From assembly GCF_015024225.1 (NCBI RefSeq), contig NZ_JACJGM010000003.1, positions 186,001 to 250,000 of the forward strand: DNA of 64,000 nucleotides. Direction: 5' to 3'. Below, piece after piece: positions 1 to 10,476 of this stretch. The stretch is from Nocardioides lijunqiniae (lineage in GTDB: Bacteria > Actinomycetota > Actinomycetes > Propionibacteriales > Nocardioidaceae). The stretch's first letter is position 1. Each line of letters starts with the position of its first letter. The position numbers and the translations under genes are program-made. The notes beneath the pieces are model-generated. The model did no database searches and was not told the DNA's origin. It worked only from the letters and a program-made list of their open reading frames with translations.

Positions 1-748
1 CTTCGCCGGCTCCGACGTGCCGGCCGCGGCGCTGGCCCTCAACGAGCCCACCGTCCTCTTCGACGTGCTGGAGCCCGCGACCACCGCGACCCGCACCGCG
101 GACGGCTACGTCCTGAACGGCGTCAAGAGCCTGGTGCCGCGTGGCGCCCAGGCCGAGCTCTTCGTCGTCGGCGCCTCGCTCGACGGGCGACCCGTGCTCT
201 TCCTGGTCGAGTCGTCCACCCCCGGCCTGGCGGTCGAGGGTGACCCCGCCATGGGCGTGCGCGCCGCCTCGCTCACGAGGCTGACGCTCACCGACGCCGC
301 CGTCCCGGCCGACGCCGTGCTCGGCGACACCGAGGGCGAGGCCTACCTCGAGTGCGTGCGGCTGTCCCGCCTGGCGTGGTGCGCGCTCGCTGTCGGCACC
401 GGCCAGGCCGTGCTCGACTACGTCACGCCCTACGTCAAGGAGCGTCACGCCTTCGGCGAGCCCATCGCCCACCGGCAGTCGGTGGCGTTCATGGTCGCCA
501 ACCTCGCCATCGAGCTGCAGGCCATGCGCCTGGTGACCTACAAGGCGGCCTCCCGCGCGGCTGCCGGCAAGGACTTCGCCCGCGAGGTCGCGCTGGCGCG
601 CAAGCTGTGCGCCGACAAGGGCATGCAGATCGGCCTCGACGGCGTCCAGCTGCTCGGCGGCCACGGCTTCGTCAAGGAACACCCGGTCGAGCGCTGGTAC
701 CGCGACCTCCGCGCGGTCGGCGTCATGGAAGGAAGCGTGCTGGTCTGA
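1..748 (+). CDS. Acyl-CoA dehydrogenase, 5'-truncated by the window edge
   Basis: This is the C-terminal part of an FAD-dependent acyl-CoA dehydrogenase, which oxidises acyl-CoA to enoyl-CoA and passes electrons to ETF. The reading frame is already open at base 2, so the true start lies outside the window. Visible features are the beta-sheet middle domain and the helical C-terminal domain with LLGGHGF near the end. MEGS sits close to the C-terminus, where this family usually places its catalytic Glu. The stop overlaps the next gene's ATG by one base (TGATG), so the two are translationally coupled. The pair may form a heteromer as in steroid-catabolic FadE pairs; that is inference, and the substrate is unknown. 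Confidence 0.85.
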   Translation, partial: FAGSDVPAAALALNEPTVLFDVLEPATTATRTADGYVLNGVKSLVPRGAQAELFVVGASLDGRPVLFLVESSTPGLAVEGDPAMGVRAASLTRLTLTDAAVPADAVLGDTEGEAYLECVRLSRLAWCALAVGTGQAVLDYVTPYVKERHAFGEPIAHRQSVAFMVANLAIELQAMRLVTYKAASRAAAGKDFAREVALARKLCADKGMQIGLDGVQLLGGHGFVKEHPVERWYRDLRAVGVMEGSVLV

Positions 749-1962
749 TGCCCATCAACCTCGACGACCCGAAGAAGTTCCGTCCGCTGGTGGGCCAGGC
801 CCACCAGGTGGCGATGAACATGCTGCGCCCGATCTCGCGCAAGTACGACCGCGCCGAGCACGAGTACCCGCAGGAGCTCGACATGCTGGCCGCGATGATC
901 GACGGCCTGGCCGAGTCAGGGGCCAGCGAGGGCGCCGGAGCCGCCGGCGTACGCCGTGAGGACGCCGACGCCGACTCCTCGGTCAAGAACGGCGCCAACC
1001 TCGCCTCGGTGATGTCCATCGCCGAGATGTGCTGGGGCGACGTGGGGCTGCTGCTCTCGATGCCGCGTCAGGGCCTGGGCAACTCCGCCATCGCGTCGGT
1101 GGCCGACGAGGAGCAGCAGGAGCGCTTCGCCGGCGTCTGGGCCGGCATGGCCATCACCGAGCCCGGGGTGGGGTCCGACTCCGCCAACATCAGGACGACC
1201 GCCACGCTGGACGGTGATCACTACGTCCTGAACGGCGAGAAGATCTACGTCACCTCCGGCGACCGCGCCGACCACATCGTCGTGTGGGCCACCCTCGACA
1301 GGAGCCTGGGACGCGCGGCGATCAAGTCCTTCGTGGTGCCCAAGGGCACGCCCGGCATGCGCGTCGACCGGCTCGAGCACAAGCTCGGCATCCGGGCCTC
1401 CGACACCGCGACGATCATCTTCGAGGACTGTCGGGTGCCCGCCGAGAACCTCCTCGGCTCGCCCGAGGTGGACACCAAGCAGGGCTTCGCCGGCGCCATG
1501 GCGACCTTCGACAACACCCGCCCGCTCGTGGCCGCGATGGCCGTGGGCTGTGCGCGCGCAGCGCTCGACCTCACACGCGACCTGCTGGCCCAGGCCGGGG
1601 TGAGCGTCGACTACGACCGTCCCGCCCAGACCCAGTCGGCGGCGGCCGCGCGCCTGCTGCAGATGGAGGCCGACTGGGAGGCCGCCCACCTCCTGATGCT
1701 CCAAGCCGCCTGGATGGCCGACAACCGCCAGCCCAACTCGCTGGAGGCCTCCATGGCCAAGGCGAAGGCCGGACGCGTCGGCTCCGACATCACCCTGGGC
1801 TGCGTGGAGCTGACCGGGTCGCTGGGCTACAGCGAGGCCGAGCTGCTCGAGAAGTGGGCCCGCGACTCCAAGATCCTCGACATCTTCGAGGGCACCCAGC
1901 AGATCCAGCAGCTGATCGTGGCGCGCCGGGTCCTGGGGCTCTCGAGCGCCGAGCTGAAGTAG
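748..1962 (+). CDS. Acyl-CoA dehydrogenase family protein
   Basis: This is a full-length acyl-CoA dehydrogenase of 404 aa. It has an N-terminal helical domain, the family signature AITEPGVGSDSAN around residues 140-152, a C-terminal helical bundle and IFEGTQQIQQ near the end, whose Glu aligns with the catalytic base of medium-chain enzymes. The start is the ATG overlapping the upstream stop (MPINLDDP). The predicted role is alpha,beta-dehydrogenation of an acyl-CoA together with the upstream homologue. The region between residues 50 and 75 is Ala/Gly/Asp-rich and less typical. Substrate specificity cannot be read from the sequence. Confidence 0.88.
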   Translation: MPINLDDPKKFRPLVGQAHQVAMNMLRPISRKYDRAEHEYPQELDMLAAMIDGLAESGASEGAGAAGVRREDADADSSVKNGANLASVMSIAEMCWGDVGLLLSMPRQGLGNSAIASVADEEQQERFAGVWAGMAITEPGVGSDSANIRTTATLDGDHYVLNGEKIYVTSGDRADHIVVWATLDRSLGRAAIKSFVVPKGTPGMRVDRLEHKLGIRASDTATIIFEDCRVPAENLLGSPEVDTKQGFAGAMATFDNTRPLVAAMAVGCARAALDLTRDLLAQAGVSVDYDRPAQTQSAAAARLLQMEADWEAAHLLMLQAAWMADNRQPNSLEASMAKAKAGRVGSDITLGCVELTGSLGYSEAELLEKWARDSKILDIFEGTQQIQQLIVARRVLGLSSAELK

Positions 1963-1980
1963 CGCTCCACCCACGAACGA

Positions 1981-2017
1981 CGAACGGCGGCGGACCCTGG
2001 GGGGCCGCCGCCGTTCG
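1981..2017. terminator. Perfect 13-bp hairpin between convergent genes
   Basis: The stem CGAACGGCGGCGG (1981-1993) pairs perfectly with 2005-2017 across an 11-nt loop. It lies in the convergent gap after the acyl-CoA dehydrogenase and before the end of the basic protein gene. No T-tract follows on either strand, so it would be a tail-less, possibly bidirectional terminator. This is one of three convergent gaps in the window that lack the 63-nt repeat. Confidence 0.6.
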
Positions 2018-2040
2018 CGTCGTGAGGAGGAAGGGTCGGG

Positions 2041-2880
2041 TCAGCTCGTCGACTTCTTCGCGACGGCCGAGGCGATGTCGGCGGGAGTCACGTCGACGTC
2101 GGCGGTGTCGGCCTGCGCGTCGATGCCGGTCAGCGGCTCCTTGGTGCCGCCAGCCGTGTCGCTGCTGCTCGTTGCCTTATTCGCGGCCGCCTTCTTCGCC
2201 GGGGTCTTCTTGGCCGGCGCCTTGGTGGCCGGGGCCTTCTTTGCGGCCGGGGCCTTGGTGGCCGGGGCCTTCGTCTCGACGGGAGCCGGGTCCAGGCCGA
2301 GCTCCTCGGTGACGTTCACCGGGGTCGTCGGGTCGACGGCGACCTTCGGAGCGGGCGCCTTCTTCGCGGCAGGCGCCTTCTTGGCGGCGGGAGCCTTCTT
2401 CGCCGGGGACTTCGTGGCGGGGGCCTTGGCAGCGGCGTCCGGGGCCGACGGCGCGGCGGGGTCCTTGACCGGCAGCACGGAGGACGCGGCCTGCTTGGCG
2501 GGCGTCGCCTTGGCCGGGGCCTTGGCAGTGGCCTTCTTGACGGCGGGCGCCTTCTTCGCGGGCGCCTTCGTGGCGGCGGCCTTCCTGACGGGAGGCACGA
2601 CCTCGGGGGCGAGGGCGTCGCCCTGCACCTTGCCGGAGGCGTCAGGGGAGTCGGTGGTGGTCGACGGCTTCGAGGGGGCGGACGCGGCGGGCCGCGTGGG
2701 CTGCTTGCGCCCCGGGAGCAGCGAGGTGACGGTGTCCGCGGCCTTGCTGGCGGCGGTGCCGGCCACCAGCTTGCCCAGACCCACGCCGCCCTTGGCGCTC
2801 TCGACCGTCAGGCTGGCGGCCTTCTGGGCCGTGCCGAGCGCGGCGTCCTTGATCGACTCGATCGGGTTCTTGCGGGCCAC
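2041..2880 (-). CDS. Lys/Ala/Pro-rich histone H1-like protein
   Basis: This 279-aa protein has a short ordinary N-terminus (MARKNPIESIKDAALG and a predicted amphipathic helix to about residue 55). A long low-complexity stretch of PAKKAP/ATKAPA-type repeats follows (about residues 95-245), and the tail is acidic (DVDVTPADIA). Such tails resemble eukaryotic histone H1 and bacterial nucleoid proteins and would bind DNA or polyanions. The start is a GTG with AAAGGA six bases upstream. Repeat-rich genes of this type often vary in length between strains. The nucleoid role is inferred from composition only; a role at the cell envelope is possible. Confidence 0.7.
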   Translation of the reverse strand: MARKNPIESIKDAALGTAQKAASLTVESAKGGVGLGKLVAGTAASKAADTVTSLLPGRKQPTRPAASAPSKPSTTTDSPDASGKVQGDALAPEVVPPVRKAAATKAPAKKAPAVKKATAKAPAKATPAKQAASSVLPVKDPAAPSAPDAAAKAPATKSPAKKAPAAKKAPAAKKAPAPKVAVDPTTPVNVTEELGLDPAPVETKAPATKAPAAKKAPATKAPAKKTPAKKAAANKATSSSDTAGGTKEPLTGIDAQADTADVDVTPADIASAVAKKSTS

Positions 2881-2972
2881 GGGAGGTCCTTTCGTCGGTG
2901 CAGCTGTCGTCGTTCTCGGTACCCATCCAACGACCGGGGACGCGTCAGGTCAGGGTGACCTTGCCCACCGCG

Positions 2973-3332
2973 TCAGGCGTCGCCGAGGCGCCGCACCGGC
3001 AGCTTGGCTCCGGGGGCCGAGCGCTTCGGCGGCTTCCGGGCCGCCTTGGTGGCGGCCGGCCGCGGCGCGACGTTCCGGGCGACGGCCGCAGGTGACGGGG
3101 CCGAGGAGGTCGAGGAGGGAGGCGAGGGTGCCGGCGCAGGGGGCGGCGCCATCGGCGCCCGACCGGGGCGAGGAGGAGCCGCGGGCCCGGTCCCGCGTCC
3201 GGTGGCGTCGACGGCCCGTCGCAGGGCCCGGGCGAGCAGCGGACGCACGGTGCGGGCCGCGCGTGCCCCGATGGCGGTGCTGATGACGGCGGCCCCGGAG
3301 GCGGCGCTCCTGATGCGGTCGGTGGCTGCCAT
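2973..3332 (-). CDS. Small Ala/Pro-rich basic protein of unknown function
   Basis: This encodes 119 aa. The N-terminal half (MAATDRIRSAASGAAVISTA) is weakly amphipathic, and the rest is a Pro/Ala/Arg/Lys-rich disordered tail ending KLPVRRLGDA. An AGGGAG Shine-Dalgarno sits six bases before the ATG, which supports it as a real gene. It is upstream of, and on the same strand as, the histone-like gene at 2041-2880, and the two share composition, so they may act together. I do not recognise a family. Confidence 0.5.
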   Translation of the reverse strand: MAATDRIRSAASGAAVISTAIGARAARTVRPLLARALRRAVDATGRGTGPAAPPRPGRAPMAPPPAPAPSPPSSTSSAPSPAAVARNVAPRPAATKAARKPPKRSAPGAKLPVRRLGDA

Positions 3333-3467
3333 GGGGACTCCCTGTCGTCGAGCGATCCGGTCGTCGTCCGATTGAAGCAGGCTGCGACAACGACGGCGGG
3401 CGGGCGCACCGTCGCCGGGACGATGCGCCCGCCCGAGGTAGGCGGGGTGCTGAGGGGTCAGGAGGCG

Positions 3468-3755
3468 TCAGGAGACGCTGCGGAAGGGGTCGTGCTCGGC
3501 GAGGATCTTGTCGACCCGGGCCTGGTCCAGCCGGGACACGACGTACTGGCTCTCCTGCGAGTCGCGCACGCACTTGGCCAGCGTGAAGCACGACGTCGTC
3601 AGGAACATCGTGCCCAGGCCGAGGAAGGCGCGGATCCACGGGTCGACCGGCAGGTAGAGGATCGCGAGGATCATGGTCAGCAGCGCGATGCCGAACGAGA
3701 TGGCGGCCTGCGCGAAGAAGGCGTTGGTGTTCTTGGCGGAGTTCGGAGTGCTCAT
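3468..3755 (-). CDS. YiaA/YiaB-type inner membrane protein
   Basis: The protein is 95 aa long. Two hydrophobic segments (about residues 18-36 and 42-62) are separated by a short VDPW loop, and the C-terminal cytosolic tail is SRLDQARVDKILAEHDP. Length and layout match the YiaAB two-helix domain family, whose function is unknown. I chose the ATG at 3755 (MSTPNSAKNTNAFF) because the longer reading frame is Arg-rich and atypical. It is divergent from the DUF2252 gene. Confidence 0.75.
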   Translation of the reverse strand: MSTPNSAKNTNAFFAQAAISFGIALLTMILAILYLPVDPWIRAFLGLGTMFLTTSCFTLAKCVRDSQESQYVVSRLDQARVDKILAEHDPFRSVS

Positions 3756-3886
3756 GGCACCAGCCTGGCCGTCGTACGGCGGTCCGGGAGCGGTCCGAGT
3801 ACCTGCATCCGACTGAGTACGCGTCCTCAACCGTGCTGCGGGGCGGCGCAGGCACGGCGGGCGCACGGCGTGGCAGGCTCGGGGGC

Positions 3887-5194
3887 GTGACGAGCGACGA
3901 GCGGGCCGACCTGATCGTCTCCACCCTGACCGACGCCTTCGCGCCACTCATGGCGGCCGACCCGGCGGCGTTCCGGGGGAAGTTCCGGACGATGTCGGCG
4001 GACCCGCACGCGTTCTACCGCGGCACCGCCTGCCTCTTCTACGCCGACGTGACCGTCGCCGACGACCCCTTCGCCGACGAGCGCAGCGGTCGGATCTGGG
4101 TGCACGGCGACCTGCACGTGGAGAACTTCGGCACCTACCTCAACTCCGACGGCCGTCTGGTCTTCGACATCAACGACTTCGACGAGGCCTACCTGGGCCG
4201 CTTCACCTGGGACCTCCAGCGGTTCGCCGCGTCCCTGGCGCTCGTGGGCTGGCAGAAGGCGCTGCCCGAGGAGGACGTGCGCCGACTGGTCGGGCGCTAC
4301 CTGCGCGCCTACCTCGCCCAGGTCGACGAGTACCGCGACAGCGACGAGGACGACTTCGCGCTCCACCTCGACAACACCGAGGGCCCCATCCAGGAGGCCC
4401 TGGTCATGGCCCGCCACCAGCGTCGCGCCGAGCTGCTCGACGAGAGCACCGAGGAGGTCGACGGGATCCGCCTCTTCCGCGAGGGCCGCGGCGTGCGGCG
4501 GCTGGGCAAGCGGGAGCGGGCCAAGGTCGTGGCGGCGTTCGAGGGCTACCTGGAGACCATCCCCGAGCGCCGGCGCTCCGACCGCGACCTCTTCTACGAG
4601 CTGCGCGACGTCGTGGGCCGGTCGGGCTTCGGGATCGGCAGCGCCGGGCTGCCGGCCTACAACGTGCTCGTCGAGGGCTACAGCCAGGCGCTCGACAACG
4701 ACGTGGTGCTCTCGATGAAGCAGGCCAACGTGCCGGCGATCAGCCGCTTCGTCGACACCTCCCACGTGGAGCGCTACTTCGAGCACGAGGGTCACCGCAC
4801 GGTCGTCAGCCAGCGGGCGCTGCAGGTGCACACCGACCCGATGCTGGGCTACACCGACGTCGACGGGGTGGGCTACGTCGTCAGCGAGGTCTCGCCGTAC
4901 GAGGTGGACCTGGACTGGACCCACCTGACCGAGCCCGACGAGATCGCCCGCGTCGTCGACCTGCTGGGCCGGGCCACGGCCAAGATTCACTGCGCCTCCG
5001 ACGAGGACAGCGACCAGGACCTGGTGGACTTCCAGGTGGAGGACGCGATCGCGGAGAGCGTCGAGGGGCGCCGGCGCGAGCTGGTCCGGTGGGTGACGGA
5101 CTTCGGGATGGCCTACGCCGACCAGGTGCGCGAGGACCACGCGCTGTTCGTGCACGCGTTCCGCGAGGGCCGCATCGGCGTCACGGCGACCTGA
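3887..5194 (+). CDS. DUF2252 family protein
   Basis: This 435-aa protein has the DUF2252 hallmarks: WVHGDLHVENFG at about residue 70 and INDFDEA about 25 residues later. These resemble the catalytic and metal-binding motifs of aminoglycoside phosphotransferase-like kinases, followed by a long alpha-helical region. A kinase-like fold is known from family comparison; substrate and role are unknown. The start is a GTG at 3887. CAGGCT lies seven bases upstream, a variant of the leaderless -10 pattern seen across this window. The gene converges on galK across a 52-bp gap containing only a weak hairpin. Confidence 0.8.
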   Translation: MTSDERADLIVSTLTDAFAPLMAADPAAFRGKFRTMSADPHAFYRGTACLFYADVTVADDPFADERSGRIWVHGDLHVENFGTYLNSDGRLVFDINDFDEAYLGRFTWDLQRFAASLALVGWQKALPEEDVRRLVGRYLRAYLAQVDEYRDSDEDDFALHLDNTEGPIQEALVMARHQRRAELLDESTEEVDGIRLFREGRGVRRLGKRERAKVVAAFEGYLETIPERRRSDRDLFYELRDVVGRSGFGIGSAGLPAYNVLVEGYSQALDNDVVLSMKQANVPAISRFVDTSHVERYFEHEGHRTVVSQRALQVHTDPMLGYTDVDGVGYVVSEVSPYEVDLDWTHLTEPDEIARVVDLLGRATAKIHCASDEDSDQDLVDFQVEDAIAESVEGRRRELVRWVTDFGMAYADQVREDHALFVHAFREGRIGVTAT

Positions 5195-5246
5195 GGAGCT
5201 CCCGCAGGCGCCCCACCCGCGACCGGATCGTGGGCGGTCCGCGCGC

Positions 5247-6341
<1,095 letters not shown>

Positions 6342-6348
6342 GGTCGGA

Positions 6349-7831
<1,483 letters not shown>

Positions 7832-7836
7832 CCCCT

Positions 7837-7898
7837 TGCGGTTTGGTCACCAACCGCACGCCACAGCGCCGGGACCTGCGGTTTGTGACCAAACCGCA
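7837..7898. repeat. Two-arm palindromic intergenic repeat, copy 1
   Basis: Arm 1 is 7837-7858 (CACC-AACC type) and arm 2 is 7877-7898 (TTTGTG type). The spacer is 18 nt here rather than 19. It lies between the convergent ends of guaB1 and the LysR-like gene, six bases after the guaB1 stop. Confidence 0.9.
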
Positions 7899-7909
7899 GG
7901 CCTGGCTGG

Positions 7910-8494
7910 CTAGCGCGAGGAGCGCTCGGTGCGTCCGCGGACGATGCCGATGAACGTCTGGACGCGCTCGTCGTCGTTCTCGACCAGCCACGCGAGGCCG
8001 ACCTTGGTGTCCGGCAGGTCGGTGACCGGTCGCGTCACCACGTCCTTGCGCTGGTGCAACCTCGCCACCGACATCGGCACGAGCAGGACGCCGGTGCCGG
8101 AGGCGACGACCTCGACGGCGTCCTTGATGCTCATCTCGGGCCAGTCCAGCTGGTCGGCCGACGGGGTCCAGCCCGACTCGTGCGGGAGCACCAGCTGCTC
8201 CTCGCTCAGGTCGTCGAGCGAGACCTCGTCGGCGGCGGCCACCAGGTGCTCGAGCCCGGCCACGACGACCGGCACCTCGTCGTACAGCGGGATGCAGTGC
8301 ATCCCGTCGCGGTCCACGGGCAGCCGCACGAGCGCCATGTCGAGCGCACCGTCGCGCAGGCCCGACTCCTGCTCGTCCTGGGTCACGGGCACCAGCTCCA
8401 GGGGGGTGCGCGGGTAGCGGGTGCGCCACACGCGCGCCCACTTGTCCGGGGTCGCGCCGGTGACGAAGCCGACACGGAAGGGGCGAGTGTCCAC
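7910..8494 (-). CDS. LysR-type substrate-binding domain protein lacking the HTH
   Basis: At 194 aa this matches only the effector-binding half of a LysR-type regulator: FRVGFVTGATPDKW at the N-terminus, DMALVRLP in the middle, and the VEVVASGTGVLLVPMSVA segment typical of the second subdomain. No helix-turn-helix is encoded upstream in any frame. It could be a stand-alone ligand sensor or dominant-negative partner. The GTG start at 8494 is preceded by CATACT six bases away, a good leaderless -10. It is divergent from the reductase gene at 8580. Confidence 0.75.
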   Translation of the reverse strand: MDTRPFRVGFVTGATPDKWARVWRTRYPRTPLELVPVTQDEQESGLRDGALDMALVRLPVDRDGMHCIPLYDEVPVVVAGLEHLVAAADEVSLDDLSEEQLVLPHESGWTPSADQLDWPEMSIKDAVEVVASGTGVLLVPMSVARLHQRKDVVTRPVTDLPDTKVGLAWLVENDDERVQTFIGIVRGRTERSSR

Positions 8495-8579
8495 CGCCCG
8501 AGTATGGGGTAGTGGGCGGCACTGGCTAGCGTCGAGGTCGAGCCGGAGCCACGGCGAGACGTAGGGGAGAGGGACACGC

Positions 8580-9548
8580 ATGCGGGTGCTCGTGACCGGC
8601 GCGACCGGCTACGTCGGGTCGCGGCTGGTGCCCGCGCTCCTCGCGGAGGGCCACGACGTGGTCGCCGCCGCCCGTGACCTGACCGCCCTGGACCGCTTCG
8701 CGTGGGGCGACCGGGTCGAGCGCCGCCACTTCGACGTCGAGGACACCGTCTCGGTCCACCTGGCCGTGCGCGGCGTCGACGCCGTGGTCTACCTCGTGCA
8801 CTCCATGGCCTCGGGGGAGTTCCTCAAGCGCGACCGGGAGGCGGCCGACTACGTCGCCGACGCCTGCGAGTACGCCGGGGTCTCCCGCATCGTCTACCTC
8901 TCCGGGCTGGTGCCGCCCGGTCACCTGTCCGACCACCTGCGCTCGCGCCTGGAGGTGGAGGACATCCTGCTCGCCAGCGGCGTCCCCACCACCGTGCTGC
9001 GCGCAGCCATGGTGATCGGCGCCGGCTCGACGTCGTTCGAGCTGATGCGCCGCGTGAGCGAGCGGCTGCCGCTGACGCCGGTGCCGGTGTGGATGCTGCG
9101 CGACATCCAGCCGGTGGCCGTCGAGGACGTCGTCCACCTGATCGCCCGGGCGCTCGAGGGTGAGCCCCGCAACCGCGCCTACGACGTCGGCGGCGACGAG
9201 GTGCTCAGCTACCGCGCGCTCCTGGAGCGCTTCGCCGGGCTCGCCGGACTGGAGCGCCAGCAGGTCCTGGTGCCGGTCGCGCCCGAGTGGGCGGTCGGCG
9301 AGGCCGTGGCCCTGCTCTCCGGGCTGCCGCGCTCGACCGTCCGGGCGCTGGTGCGCAGCCTGGCCCACGACATGGTCTGTACCGAGGACGACGTACGGCG
9401 CGAGCTCTCGCCGGGTCATCGGTTCCTGTCCGTGGACGAGGCGATCACCCGCTCCCTGGCCGGCCAGACGCACGCCACCGAGGTCGACGGCGACGTCCAG
9501 GGCCAGGCCGCCAGCGACCCCGACTGGGTCGGCAGCACCCGCGACTGA
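8580..9548 (+). CDS. NAD(P)-binding atypical short-chain reductase (NmrA/DUF2867-like)
   Basis: The 322-aa protein starts with the nucleotide-binding motif VTGATGYVGS (TGxxGxxG). A Rossmann fold of extended or atypical SDR type follows, with VVYLVHSMA and RIVYLSGLVPP. The usual YxxxK active-site pair is not evident. Families of this kind include complex I assembly-like proteins and quinone or lipid reductases. A purine-rich GGGAGAGGG lies upstream of the ATG. Substrate is unknown. It is divergent from the LysR-like gene, which may sense a related ligand (inference). Confidence 0.75.
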   Translation: MRVLVTGATGYVGSRLVPALLAEGHDVVAAARDLTALDRFAWGDRVERRHFDVEDTVSVHLAVRGVDAVVYLVHSMASGEFLKRDREAADYVADACEYAGVSRIVYLSGLVPPGHLSDHLRSRLEVEDILLASGVPTTVLRAAMVIGAGSTSFELMRRVSERLPLTPVPVWMLRDIQPVAVEDVVHLIARALEGEPRNRAYDVGGDEVLSYRALLERFAGLAGLERQQVLVPVAPEWAVGEAVALLSGLPRSTVRALVRSLAHDMVCTEDDVRRELSPGHRFLSVDEAITRSLAGQTHATEVDGDVQGQAASDPDWVGSTRD

Positions 9549-9574
9549 CGCCCGCGCCGGCGGCTGCTCACCCT

Positions 9575-9637
9575 TGCGGTTTGGTCACAGACCGCACGTT
9601 CGAGCGCCCCAGACCTGCGGTTGGTGACCAAACCGCA
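9575..9637. repeat. Two-arm palindromic intergenic repeat, copy 2
   Basis: Arm 1 is 9575-9596 (AGACC variant), the spacer is 19 nt, and arm 2 is 9616-9637. It lies between the convergent ends of the SDR-like gene and the PEP-mutase gene. Confidence 0.9.
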
Positions 9638-9656
9638 GCGTCCGGAGCGACGGACC

Positions 9657-10436
9657 TCAGTTGAGGATGCGCATGTCCTCGGGGACGCCACCGCCGGCGT
9701 GGACGGCCTCGACGAGCTTGGCGAGGGCGGTGAGGGCGACGTTCTGCGACATCGGGCCGTAGGAGACGCGCGCGACGCCGAGCTCCTCCAGGCGGGCGAG
9801 CGACGGCAGGCCCGGGATCCCGATCAGGGTGAGCCGCTGCGGGCCGAGGGCGTCGACGAGCGGGACGATCTGCTCCTCGGAGAGCCGCCCCGGGACGAAC
9901 ACCACCGGCGCGCCGGCGTCGAGGAAGGCGCGGCCGCGCTCGATGGCGTCGGCGAGCACGTCGGCGGGGTCGCGGTCGCCGGCCTTGACGAAGGCGTCGG
10001 TGCGGGCGTTGAGGACGAAGTCGGGCACGCCCTCGGCGGCCGCGGCGGCCATCACGGCCTCGACCTGGGCGGCGGCCTCGGCGAGGGGCTTCATCTGGTC
10101 CTCGAGGTTGGCGCCCACGACGCCGACGCCGATGGCCTTGCGGATCGTCTCCGGCGCGTCGCCGTAGCCGCCCTCGAGGTCGGCGGAGACCGGCAGCGTC
10201 GTCGCCGCGACGATGCGGGCCACCTCGGCGACCATCTCGTCGACGGGGATGTTCTCGCCGTCCTCGTAACCGCGGGAGGCGGCGATGGAGTGGCTGGCCG
10301 TGGCCAGCGCGGCGGTGCCCTCGACGTCGGTCACGACCTTGGCCGTGATCACGTCCCAGACGTTGACCACGGTGAGGAGCCGGGGGTCCTGGTGGAGGCG
10401 GAGGAGGTCGGTGGCGCGCTGCGCGGTGTCGGTCAC
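9657..10436 (-). CDS. Isocitrate lyase/PEP mutase superfamily protein
   Basis: This 259-aa protein has the superfamily layout: NVWDVITAKVV near the N-terminus, the metal-binding SADLEGGYGD segment at about residues 84-93, NLEDQ, and LNARTDAF. The family breaks or rearranges C-C or C-P bonds next to a carboxylate (oxaloacetate decarboxylase, PEP mutase, 2-methylisocitrate lyase). The KKCGH-type lyase motif is absent, so it is a short general member. I used the GTG at 10436, with GGATGGGG just upstream; a GTG at 10451 is the alternative. It lies 40 bp after the transporter gene, probably in one operon. Confidence 0.78.
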   Translation of the reverse strand: MTDTAQRATDLLRLHQDPRLLTVVNVWDVITAKVVTDVEGTAALATASHSIAASRGYEDGENIPVDEMVAEVARIVAATTLPVSADLEGGYGDAPETIRKAIGVGVVGANLEDQMKPLAEAAAQVEAVMAAAAAEGVPDFVLNARTDAFVKAGDRDPADVLADAIERGRAFLDAGAPVVFVPGRLSEEQIVPLVDALGPQRLTLIGIPGLPSLARLEELGVARVSYGPMSQNVALTALAKLVEAVHAGGGVPEDMRILN

Positions 10437-10476
10437 GTCCCCATCCTGCACCCCCGACGGTCACGCCGGGCGGACC

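Noticed and set aside
5195-5246. A repeat copy between the DUF2252 gene and galK
   Set aside because: None of the arm sequence is present; there is only a weak CGCCCCAC/GTGGGCG pairing.
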